Positions 50,268-60,239 of a stretch of DNA of 64,000 nucleotides are shown piece by piece. Where the stretch lies: contig CAJQUW010007774.1 of NCBI GenBank assembly GCA_907163375.1, forward strand, positions 186,001 to 250,000. Direction: 5' to 3'. The position numbers and the translations under genes were made by a program. Position 1 is the stretch's first letter; each line of letters starts with the position of its first letter. The notes beneath the pieces were generated by a model. The model ran no database searches. It saw nothing but the letters and a program-made list of their open reading frames with translations, and was not told the DNA's origin. The DNA is from Prostheceraeus crozeri. Taxonomy: Eukaryota > Platyhelminthes > Polycladida > Euryleptidae.

Positions 50268-50806
50268 ATTTCTTGAATTCCTTCAACGGATGACTGATTT
50301 CTTCTATACGCCGCATCTAAACTATTTCGTGTAATGTAATCTCTCTATCTTTTATTCCTTTTATACAAAACGCACTCACGGCTCATTAACTGCCTTCTGA
50401 TCAGCAGCATTTTAATAACATGACGGAAAACCATCGTCTCATTATCTTTTGCTGCATTGTGCTCTTAAGTTGTCAATTGAATGGCTTGACATAGTACATC
50501 AACTGAAGAAAAAAGTGTATCAAATAATCAAATACTTTTGTTTGTCAGTCGGGTATTCATAATCCATAAAAGCATTGATTTTCATGATAAGATGGTGCAT
50601 GACCGCTTAGGACATCGGCGCAAGAAGCTGATCTATCACGGTCGATGGATGGAGTGCATGTACATCGAAAAAAGTATCTTTTCAATGCGATGAATTGCTT
50701 TGCCTCACCGCAACCCCACAGCCATGTCAGTGCATAAGATTCGATGCTTAATCTGATCATTATCATAGTCGAAACCAGCGTGAATAATGACCTCATGCCT
50801 GTAGAT

Positions 50807-51570
50807 CAGGGATGCGGAGTCCTATCATTTTGATAGGACTCCGACTCCGTCTCCGGGGGGTGATAGGACTCCGACTCCGGGTGGTCAATATATAAAGCCT
50901 AGTTTTTTTTGAAAAATTAACAGGTAGCCTACATCATACATCATTATAGGCTTACCTGAACCTATTTTTTAGAGATCATTGCTGCATCAATTGTCAATCA
51001 TTTTCGATGAAAGTTTATCAAATGTTGCTTTAAGTTGGATGCATGCGACTCGGCTACTCCCATCTTACTAATGAGTGCTTCACACGGTTTTTCTCCTGTC
51101 TCTACCAGGCAGGAAAATCTCCCATCCTTCTTCAAAAAATTTGAGTACACTTTCAATTTTAATAAGCGCTTCAGAGGACCCATCGCAAACGATTAACGTA
51201 AGAGGTAATGTTCTCAAACAAACTAGTATTTCATTTTTGTCTCTGATGTGACCTTTGGTGCGTATGTGTGATCGAGGCTAGGAAGGCTTGTCCTCTCTAC
51301 TGAATCACCGAGAGAAAAGACAATCCCTTTTTCACTATCACGGTTCATTCCCTCAACTATTACAAGCTTTGCATGCACTACTGTCTCTGTACTTTTGTTT
51401 GACGGAGAAAATTGACATCAAGACAGTGACAACTATGCACGAGAATAAATAATTTTTTTGTATTATATTTCGGGTCTAGTTATAGGCCGGAGTTCGGAGT
51501 CCTATCATCTGATAGGACTCCGACTCCAGCAAAAATGATAGGAATCCGGGACTCCGAATCCGAATCCCTG
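50807..51570 (-). mobile_element. hAT-type element (764 bp) with BED-finger remnant, 8-bp target duplication
   Basis: CTGTAGAT flanks it exactly (50799-50806 and 51571-51578). Ends are CAGGGATGCGGAGTCC and, reversed, CAGGGATTCGGATTCGGAGT, with repeated GATAGGACTCCGACTCC motifs near both termini. The duplication fits nnnTAnnn, typical of Buster-type hAT elements. It is an internal-deletion derivative. Confidence 0.9.
50998..51183 (-). pseudogene. BED zinc-finger fragment of a hAT transposase
   Basis: 61 codons on the minus strand: SNFLKKDGRFSCLVE, a second Cys in EKPCEALIS, then SHASNLKQHLINFHRK with two His. This has the C..C..H..H arrangement of the BED DNA-binding finger at the N-terminus of hAT transposases. 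The stop comes directly after the finger and no catalytic region follows, as expected for a deleted copy. It is on the minus strand within the element and could bind the element ends if expressed; expression is unknown. Confidence 0.65.
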
Positions 51571-52313
51571 CTGTAGATCCTTGAATTCACGGGACTTAAA
51601 TGAAAATTCAGACAAGCTTACGTAAAAGGATCTTCATTTCTACGAATAACAAGTTGCAGTGACTAATGAAAAGATAATAACGATTTTCATTCATGTTTGA
51701 AATTGGGTAGAGTTAGAAACAGTCAATAAAAATAAGAACTACCTTTCTACAAAAACAAAGAAGACAGAGAGATATCAAATTTCCATTTATTTCAAATTCT
51801 TGATTCGTTACATGATTTACTTTCTTTAACTAAATTGTTCATTTTCATTGTACGTAGTGCAAAATATTTGCACTCTTTCCACTGTCGCTTTGAGTCAGGA
51901 TGTCCTTTCATCCCACTTTTATTGAAAATTAACATGTTGAGCACTCTCCACATGCCTCGATATCATCTCAATATCAAAACTGAAGTATTTCAGCGATAAC
52001 GGCAAATTGCATTTTAAGAAGTGGCAGACGATTCGCCTGTAGGCCAGTGGCCGATGCGATTCGATTTTCGCGCGATTCTGAATCGTGCAACTCAGCGCCC
52101 GATTAATCGAAAATCGCGCGATTCTGAATATTTTGAGATTTAGTTCACAATTAGTCCAGCTTGCATTATTTTTAATTTTCAGGCCATTTTTCTTTAAAAA
52201 GAGTGATGATTTCCATCAAAATTGAGAGTATGAGACACAACAGTTTATCACGACTAAATTATAACTGCCCTATTAATTTATGTGATGCTCTATTTGTAAA
52301 ATTGATGTACAAC

Positions 52314-53071
52314 CATAGTTGGGCAAAATCCGTTAACTTCCGTTATTTTAACTTTTTAACTTTCTAAAAACAGTTAGCCATTAGTTTAACTTCCGTTACC
52401 TCATGGAAGTCAATTAATCCGCTAACTTTTTTTAACAAATATGCGGCTGAGAGCTGAGCTCATGATGTCACGTCAACTATACATACAACATATAACAGAT
52501 TTTTGAATGCTGAGTTAACGTACTTCACCTTCGTTCATCGTGCACTCTGACAACAACGCGCGGCGTCATACAGAATTCGTATCGGTATATGCGTGAAGCT
52601 ATTCTCTTCACACAATGAGATATTTACCAATTAACAATTTCTTTACCAAACTCGCAAGTCGCGTGTAGCTATCCTCCTACGTTATTCATTCTGTATAACT
52701 ACAGTTCCTTTGTTTTCCACAGATTTTACAGATTTTTAATACAGATGTATACAAGTGATTTAAGTCTTTTTTCGAGAAAAGCTGCATGGATAGCAAAGAT
52801 GTAGGCTTATAAGTTTTCACAAGAGGTGTATGGGTCCCTAGCCGAAGAAAACGAAAGAAACTAAGAAGAGCAGGAAATTTATTTGTGAAGACACAATGTT
52901 AACTAAAATACGATTTTAAAGATAACATAAAATTTAGCGAATTAACGGTTTAACTTTAACTTCCGTTACTTTACTCCCAAATTAACGAATTATTGTTAAC
53001 GGAACTACATTTGTTAATTAACGGAACAAAGTTAACGGAACTAACTTTGTTTTCAACGATGCCCAACACTG
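52314..53071. mobile_element. Nested hAT-like MITE (758 bp)
   Basis: Ends CATAGTTGGGCA and, reversed, CAGTGTTGGGCA, with many GTTAAC / TTCCGTTA motifs toward each end. Flanks TGTACAAC (52306-52313) and TGTTAAAC (53072-53079) match at 6 of 8 positions, consistent with an old 8-bp duplication. No ORF. It lies entirely within the 52045-55639 element. Confidence 0.7.
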
Positions 53072-53284
53072 TGTTAAACATATCATATATTCTTTCTTCG
53101 ACGTGCAGGAAAAACTATGATATTTCAAGTCTTGTCCTTGCACTAACAACATAATTAAATTCCACACAGCACACTGTGACATGTTCCTAAAACTACACTG
53201 TATTTGATAAATGTCAAAAAGAATGTCATCCTCTATTTTCGAAGGTTTCACAATGAAATAGTTGTCGTGTATCAGCACCACTCT

Positions 53285-54491
53285 GCAAGGCAAGCCGTCG
53301 ACAAATTTGTTTTGCTGTTATGTCAACTCCTGCATATAATTGTCTCCCAGACATGTAATACAGCCTGATTTTTAGTCAGTTTACTTAATTTATGTATTTC
53401 TGAATTTCATTTTTTACATATACAAACTTGTTCTCTTCTTTAAATTTCTGGGAGGGCATCATAATGAATCAAAATACGTGTATATAAATAAGTCACAGGC
53501 GAGGCATGAAAAGTCTTGATAATCTGTTTTCTTGCAATCATAGAAGTACTGCAAAGTACGCTAAATTCACCTACAATGATTATTATTAATATTTTCATTT
53601 CCCAGTTTTACCTTTTCTGGTCTTTATCAATCACATTTTATCGAATATGCTTGTAGGTATTTGCCGTTTCTTCTATCAATCCTTTGAAATATGGATAATG
53701 ATGCGTCAATTAAATCAAGCCATTAGATTTATAACTGGTTGAAGCCTATAACGAAACATTGTGCTTAACTGTGCATAATTTTGCTACATAATATTTGTGA
53801 ATAAGTTTGGTTGGAGAGAGGCTTATTATTCTATCCTTAAAGCAATAGGTCAACTGTTCGATGACAGCGAATCATACAAACTCCAACTATAAGCTCATTT
53901 TCGTTTACTGAAGCCTGTAATGTGAGGCGATGATGTGAGTATGTGAATGGCCGACATTGCGATTCTACCTGAACAGAAAGGAGTTCATGAAGTAACAAAT
54001 ATCTGACAGTACAGCAAATTTCTGGCATTTCTGAGGCAAATTTAGCCAAGAATACAACTTGAATTTTCTAAGCCATCCCAAGCCCCGTTTCGTAAGACCT
54101 GTCTGAACCCAAATTCGAGTCGAGTAGGGTTTGTGTCAAATTGACACATCGAGGTTTTACACCGAAATAATTGTCAGCTGCAAGGCAAGCCGTCGACAAA
54201 ATTGTTTTACTGTTATGTCAACTACTGACATGTAATTGTCTCCCAGACCATGTAAAACAGCCCGATTTTTAGTCAGTTTACTTAATTTAAGTATTTCTGA
54301 ATTTCATTATTTTAATGTTTTTCTGCACCTACAATGATTATTATTAATATTCGCATTCTCAGTTTTACCTTTTCTGGTCTTTATCAATCACATTTTATCG
54401 AATATTCTTGTAGGTATTTGCCGTTTCTTCTATCAATCCTTTGAAATATGGATAATGATGCGTCAATAAAATCAAGCCATTAGATTTATAA
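53285..54491 (+). repeat. Direct duplication flanking a copy of the ~430-bp repeat
   Basis: Segment 53285-53733 recurs as 54182-54491 in the same orientation: GGCAAGCCGTCGACAAA, then CAATGATTATTATTAATATT, ending TTAGATTTATAAC. The second copy has about 130 bp missing in the middle. Between them (53725-54153) lies copy 2 of the repeat seen at 44250-44972. Confidence 0.8.
53725..54153 (+). repeat. Unclassified ~430-bp repeat, copy 2 (uninterrupted)
   Basis: Same start and end as the copy at 44250-44972, without the LINE. Shows the pre-insertion site CTGACAGTACAGCAAATT. Confidence 0.8.
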
Positions 54492-55035
54492 CGTTCGCAA
54501 AACATCCGCAAATTTAATAGAAAAATGTCTTCAGACGTCAACAGTTTAAGCACAAAAAGTCCTTGGTAGCTGTAGACGCTCCGTATCACCCTAAAAGGGC
54601 TCGTCATTACAGCTAGGAATGGTCCGAAATAACTTAGAATATCTAGAACTGGCACTCTTTCATCTTCATGATTATGAGCCGCCTGCAAAGCCAGGATAAA
54701 AAAATACAGAACAGCCCGTTGAGCAGTCCTTCAGTTTTTTCAGCCATTCCAGATATTTTAGGTTAGCTCGAGCCACTCCAAGCCGTGCTGACGAGCCCAT
54801 GTGTCCATCTACTGCTGACATCTATCTACATGTATTCTATGCCAGCAGGCGAGCCGGCAATCTACTGTTTTTAAGATTAACAAATCTGCATTACATGCAT
54901 GCATAGCCTAGATGAGAGTGCAATTGCTACCGGGCATGCTCATAGTGTTAAACGGAAATCAGACATAAATGCGTATTGTTATCAAATTCTTTAATATGAT
55001 TTCAGTACAGAGATATAATATGATAGGGATCTAAT

Positions 55036-55237
55036 GAAGCTTTTTTACGTCACAACTCCCCATACTTGGGACTTGGACGGTGCTGACATAGTCAGACGTA
55101 TGGAGCGTTGCAGTACTTTCAGTCTGGATGCCCTTCCTGTCGACTTCCAATGACACCTTCGGGGCTCGACCTCTGGACCAAGAGATCGCTAGGCCAAGCA
55201 CTTAACCACTCTGCCACGGAGACCACTAACTAACGGA
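55036..55237 (-). mobile_element. tRNA-derived SINE family A with 14-bp target duplication
   Basis: GATAGGGATCTAAT occurs at 55022-55035 and 55238-55251. The minus strand begins near the GTGGTCTCCGTGGCA head and carries box A (TGGCAGAGTGG), box B (GGTCGAGCCCC) and the family body. The duplication length is typical of LINE-mediated retroposition. Best-defined copy of the family in the window. Confidence 0.92.
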
Positions 55238-55956
55238 GATAGGGATCTAATACTTAATTAAATATGTCTGACAGCATGTATGATTCGCATAAATCTTGTA
55301 CCTGGCCTATGCGAATGTGCTTAAAGCTGTTGCATAAATTAATGAATTTCTTCGGTGTGGGGTACCTTCCATAGAGATTTACTATTTCATAGGAATGAAA
55401 AATCGCGTCACACGGCAACTCTGTCTAGCTATAGATGATCTCATGTAATAGCATCCGCGCATTGCAATTATCTCAAACGTTGAAAGAGTGAATAGAAACA
55501 TTATTTGACATCATCAAGCAAATTTCATTGAGAAGACACATTGCTCAAAAAATCGCGCGATTCCTGGTCATTCAAGAATCGCGCGATTGATTCCGCCGCA
55601 CGTTAATCGTGCGGAATGGATTAACTGCTCCCGCCACTGCTGTAGGCCTCTTTGGCATCGAAGATAGAAAAATGTTTTTGAAGGATCAATGTCAACAGTT
55701 TGTCACAAAGCTTTTTTAAAATATCGTTTTAGAAAATGTGAGAGAAAGAATCAACAACGAAGAAGTCATTATAAATCAGAAGCAGTATAACCAGGCAGTC
55801 CACATTCCCCAAATTGGCCATAGAAACAACAATTTTTCGGAGATTGAGGAGTAATCGCATGGGGGCACCAATCCCTTTATCCACCTCGTTCGGTATATCC
55901 GAAGCAAGATGATTAGTCATGTCAGATAGTCTAAAATTATTTCTATTCGATGACAT

Positions 55957-56138
55957 GTGGTCTCCGTGGCACAGTGGTTAAGTACTTGGCCTAGCGATCT
56001 TCTGGTCCAGAGGTCGAGCACCGGAAGATTGGAAGCCGGGAAGGAAGGGCATCCAGACTAAAAGCACCACAGACTTCCAGAAAAGTCTGACTATGTCAGC
56101 ACCGTCTAAATCAGGCAGTAGTGACGTTAAAGATTCAT
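55957..56138 (+). repeat. tRNA-derived SINE family A, near full length
   Basis: GTGGTCTCCGTGGCACAGTG head, box-B region GAGGTCGAGCACC (degenerate), body and GTGACGTTAAAGATTCAT end. It lies 720 bp from another copy in the opposite orientation. Confidence 0.85.
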
Positions 56139-56139
56139 C

Positions 56140-57176
56140 GAAGTGTAGTGATATGGACACACAGCATTCATGCTTCAACATTTTCAAAGTATTTATCAGA
56201 GTATTTCCTGTATATTTCCATTTTGTCAATGAAGAGAACATCATCTGCATATCTCAAATGTCAGGAGAATTTTCAAATACCATCAAGTTCTCTGAATGTT
56301 GAAATATTCATTCTCAGAGATTAAAGTCGGCTAAAATCAACGCTCACTATTCTCTAAGGCACAGATTCGATGATTGGATCTAAGATTTGCTTTCATCAAA
56401 TAGATTGATATGTGAGTAATGTCAGTCACTCCGATGACAAGATTTTGACAGGAAATCACTTAGAACGTACAAGGCAAGTATTGTAGTTCGCTTCATCCAG
56501 TTAATGCCTTTCAGTGCATTTGACAGTTATATCCGCTGTGATCAAAGCAAATATGTGTCTCATTCCAACCAGATTCCTAAATATGATTGTGTAAGAATTT
56601 CAATGTCAAAATCAGCCTTTATTTTGAAAGCAAGGAACATTTGGAATTTTCCAGCAAATACGAAGTCATTAATTCTATGAAAGCTCCATTACTGGGCATT
56701 ATAATGGGGGTCCCTTTCTGCAGGACAACCTGCACAGACTGCAGAAATCTCGTATAATATAGCTACTATATACGGTGCTTTGCAGTGCTAGTTTGAATAT
56801 CCAAGGAGGTTGAAGATCATAATAATAATAAATGACATCTATTTCTTCAAATCTCCTAAATATTGGAAATCGTGAGGAGTGAACGATTAAGAAGGCTTTT
56901 GTTTAATGTTTTTGTCCAAAGCACATAACAATAAAGCATCATCATATTTACAGAAATTTATATGCTGAAACCACTATTTGCATTTTGCACACAGATAAGA
57001 AAAAAACATTTCGAACGAGCTGCAGTTGAACACAAAGGAATTTCATATTGATTTGAGTGACACATAATTCGAGGAATATGCTTATGGAATGAATGAGAGT
57101 CATCACCTACAAAAATAACTTGAAAGATAAAACTGCACGTCTGCAATCAAGTGGAAGAAAATCTGAAAAAAGGCAA
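56140..57176. other. No recognisable gene
   Basis: AT-rich. Small frames at 56093-56324 overlap the SINE end and are not supported. Confidence 0.4.
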
Positions 57177-57800
57177 TCAGATCGACAGATTAATCTTTGA
57201 TACCGATTCTACTCTCTCAATTGATCGACTGTGATATTCACATAAATTAAAAAACAAATTGGTGCACAATATTCTAAATCCGAGCGAGTGCAACCAAAAC
57301 ACATTTGAAGAAGAAAACATCTTGAACAAAATGGTTTTAGATGACGGATTACATTTATACGTGATGTTGCTCTTCGAGTTATAAATCTTACATGGACTTT
57401 CCAAGTCATTTTGCTATCGATCACAACTCCCATTAGTCATTAACAGGCATGTCACAGAAGGAAAAACTAACCGACAGATCTATACATGGCTTTCTCTTCT
57501 TTTCAAAAAGCATTTGACAACTCTCCGTTTCATTCACAACCATTTGAAAGTGGTTGTGAATGAAACGAAGAGTCGTCAAATTTGATTAGCTTGCGTCCAA
57601 GATTTGAACATTGAATATAGAACGGACAAACCGCTGCTTTTATCAGTTTCATTCATCGTTCCACATAACGGGACATCGTCAGCATATTTTACAATAATGC
57701 AGTCATTAACATTATCACACACGAAGTCTGACATAAAGTATGTAAAGAGCAAAGGTCCCTATGATGACCCTTGGGGTACATCCCTGTACGAAAATAATTT
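57177..57800 (-). pseudogene. LINE reverse-transcriptase fragment
   Basis: On the minus strand, near 57773-57754, a VPQGSS motif with a stop before GPLLF matches the RT PQG-S-x-GP box. KYADDV at 57692-57669 is the catalytic box. Near 57433-57200 the thumb GVVIDSKMTWKVHV with SDLEYCAPIC follows in another frame. Several stops and frame changes are present. A 60-bp hairpin (57513-57580) interrupts the segment between YADD and thumb. Confidence 0.7.
57513..57580. repeat. 30-bp-arm hairpin within the LINE relic
   Basis: Arms 57513-57542 and 57551-57580 match at 28 of 30 positions as reverse complements, with an 8-nt loop. Only one arm fits the RT coding sense, so the other looks like a local inverted copy. 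Confidence 0.85.
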
Positions 57801-57809
57801 TGCAATTCA

Positions 57810-58300
57810 TTAATGTTTCATCTAATGAACATGTAATGTTTCATTAATGACTAATGAAACTTCAGCATTTCATGATAAAGCATTAATGAAAATACTAATG
57901 GTTCATCTAATGAAACATTAATGTAAAGTTCATTAACGAAAATTGCCATGATTTCATGTAATGTTTCATTAATGAAACATTAATGTAAAGTTCATTAATG
58001 AAAACTGCCATGATTTCATGTAATGTTTCATTAATGAAACATTAATGTAAAGTTCATTAATGAAAACTGCCATGATTTCATGTAATGTTTCATTAATGAA
58101 ACATTAATGTAAAGTTCATTAATGAAAATTGCCATGATTTCATGTAATGTTTCATTAATGAAACATTAATGTAAAGTTCATTAATGAAAACTGCCATGAT
58201 TTCATGTAATGTTTCATTAATGAAACATTAATGTAAAGTTCATTAATGAAAACTGCCATGGTTTCATGTAATGTTTCATTAATGAAACATTAATGTACCA
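57810..58300. repeat. 62-bp minisatellite with palindromic core
   Basis: Six units of 62 bp start at 57923, 57985, 58047, 58109, 58171 and 58233 and are nearly identical. Diverged partial units lie upstream (57810-57922). Each unit contains the perfect 20-bp palindrome ATGTTTCATTAATGAAACAT plus GCCATGATTTCATG. Confidence 0.95.
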
Positions 58301-58640
58301 TTCTATATTTAGAATCCTTGCCTTGGATTATTCATGCTTCCCTATTGTGTGTTACCGCAGTGACGTCATGTCACGACAACGCGTGAGCCGTCAGTTTCTT
58401 CCTATGCGCATTTATCGACTTTCCTCGAAGTTTAATGCTATCGTCTCTATTGGTAATCGACATGCAACGCGGAAACACGGACCATTTCATCAATGCGCTG
58501 GACGTAATTCAGAATTTCATAGTGACCTTTTCGCTTCGTCGTTGTCGTCTCATCGGTATATCATGCACAGTCGCGTCTAATCCCGTCATTGTCGAAAAAC
58601 AGCAGAGGAAAGTCTAGAAAATTTGAAGTTGCTACAAAAA
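58300..58640. other. No recognisable gene
   Basis: Overlapping short frames (58293-58617) have no domain. Sequence is somewhat less AT-rich than the neighbours. Confidence 0.35.
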
Positions 58641-58644
58641 AGTT

Positions 58645-58774
58645 TAATGACTTCTTACAATTTTTTCAAACAATGTGACTCAAGATCCAGAATGTAACAA
58701 GAAATCTGACAAACCGCATACAGAGTTAAAAGAAAACGAACTGAAGCGAAAGATCAAGGAATTACGAAAGGAAA
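58645..58774 (+). other. Possible terminal part of a coding exon with donor site
   Basis: An open stretch of about 43 codons runs into a good splice donor (AAACG/GTAAGC at about 58774). It ends HTELKENELKRKIKELRKEN, a charged, coiled-coil-like sequence. The acceptor and any partner exon are unclear. No family recognised; could be chance. Confidence 0.25.
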
Positions 58775-59384
58775 ACGGTAAGCAGTTATAATGCTTTTAC
58801 TATTATAGTACAGTAGCGTAACTGCAGTTTTGTATTCATAATTAGATTAATTAACAACATTAATTTACAAGCAGTTTATTTTATGCGCATATAATTCAAA
58901 TTAGCGATTTTGAGATCGTTCACACGAACACGAACCTTGACCTTGAATATTTAGTGCACAGAAACATTACGAATATGCAATTAGATTGCAATTGATGAAT
59001 GAAATTGATGCAGGCACTTGCGGATTAGACAGTGGCCGAGTAATATCAAATGTTATCAAAAGTTTATTGCATTTAAATTGGGCACATCTATCAATTGATA
59101 TTAATTGTGGCAACATGCAATTAATTGATAGCGATTACTCGTCTTCAGAAATCAATCAATTCTATAGCAGCTGATAAAAGCTTTCAAGTAGATGTAAACT
59201 ATATAAACTATACTGTATAACTATATATATTTACTTAATACGTAATGCGAAGTACTTTTTTACTTTACAACATGACATATGAAGCCACTCATACCTTAGA
59301 TCTAATCGAACACTGAGTACCTTAAAAACACGTGTCTGAATTTACAATTGGATTTCAAAATTCAAACGTTCGTTTGATTTTCGA

Positions 59385-59840
59385 ATCCGCGGTCGAGAGC
59401 GCATTACTGCTGATCTTGGACAGATGAACTGGCTTCCGATAAATGAACGCTCAACACTCAAGATTGGATGCTTGTGCTATAAAGGACATTACTTGAATTC
59501 GCCTGTGTACATTAATCAATAATCCTTCCCGTTCTCTTCGATCATCTGAAGACCGTTGCTTATTGAAGGTATCTCTCGTCAAAACAATATCCAAGGGAGG
59601 TCATGCTTTTTCTTTCTATGGACCTTCAGTGTGGTACTACATCCCTATGATTCTAGTATAATTGGAGCAGTTTGTTAACTTTCAAGCGTCGCCTGAAGAG
59701 CTGTTTGCCCATTAACACTTTTTCTTCCATTTTATGATAACTTTATGTAATTTGTGACTTCATTGTTCGTTTTAATGCTGTGAGTCTTTTTGGGTACAGC
59801 GCTATATAAATTTGTCCGGATAGATAAATAAATTTAAAAA
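59385..59840 (+). pseudogene. LINE ORF2 C-terminal fragment and 3' tail
   Basis: Reads MNWLPINERSTLKIGCLCYK followed by NSPVYIN, the classic post-RT C-terminal motif of CR1/L2-like ORF2. Then, across frame changes, come a GGHAFSFYGPSVW-like block and a LFAH-like end. The 3' UTR ends in GGTACAGCGCTATATAAATT and A/T-rich ATAAATAAA. Heavily decayed. Confidence 0.65.
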
Positions 59841-60159
59841 AAGTGAAATCACAATTACTAACATACCATGAATTCATGCATTGAATGCTGCCTGTATTTT
59901 GGCAAGGTGATAATAGTGAATTCTCTGTCAGATACCATTGCTCTAGAAGCCTTTAAGCAATCAGTTAGTGATGATTCTCATAACATATCAAATGTAAGTA
60001 ACCGTATGGTATGTTCAAGTAATGCTTATAGGTATCAAATTATGATTCTACTAGCTCAATACCAAAGCAGTTAAACGTGCTTTCTTCTGTTTTTCTCACC
60101 TACGACAACTATTAAGTCAAAAAAAGATACAAACCACTTGATTCCTTGACTACACTCGC

Positions 60160-60236
60160 CTGACCCAGGAATCGAACCGAAGTCAGCGATGAAGACGAAC
60201 TCCCACCTTCTTAACAAGGCCACGATGGCGGTACAA
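60160..60236 (-). repeat. tRNA-like sequence (SINE head or pseudo-tRNA)
   Basis: On the minus strand a box A-like GTGGCCTTGTTAAGAAGG and a perfect box B GGTTCGATTCC have tRNA-like spacing. The stems are not all complementary. A different tRNA ancestor from SINE family A. Confidence 0.5.
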
Positions 60237-60239
60237 AAG

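Larger units (their letters stand above)
52045..55639. mobile_element. hAT-type element, 3.6 kb, with perfect 8-bp target duplication and nested insertions
   Basis: CTGTAGGC occurs immediately outside both ends (52037-52044 and 55640-55647). The ends start CAGTGGC on each side, with GATT-rich and AATCGCGCGATT subterminal palindromic motifs near both termini. The 8-bp target again fits nnnTAnnn. Inside are a second hAT-like element, a duplicated segment, a copy of the ~430-bp repeat and a SINE. No recognisable transposase survives; minus-strand frames at 53018-53293 and 54395-54688 lack clear motifs. Confidence 0.85.

Noticed and set aside
57810..58300. CRISPR-like array
   Set aside because: The 62-bp units are contiguous tandem copies with no unique spacers, in an animal genome; it is a minisatellite.
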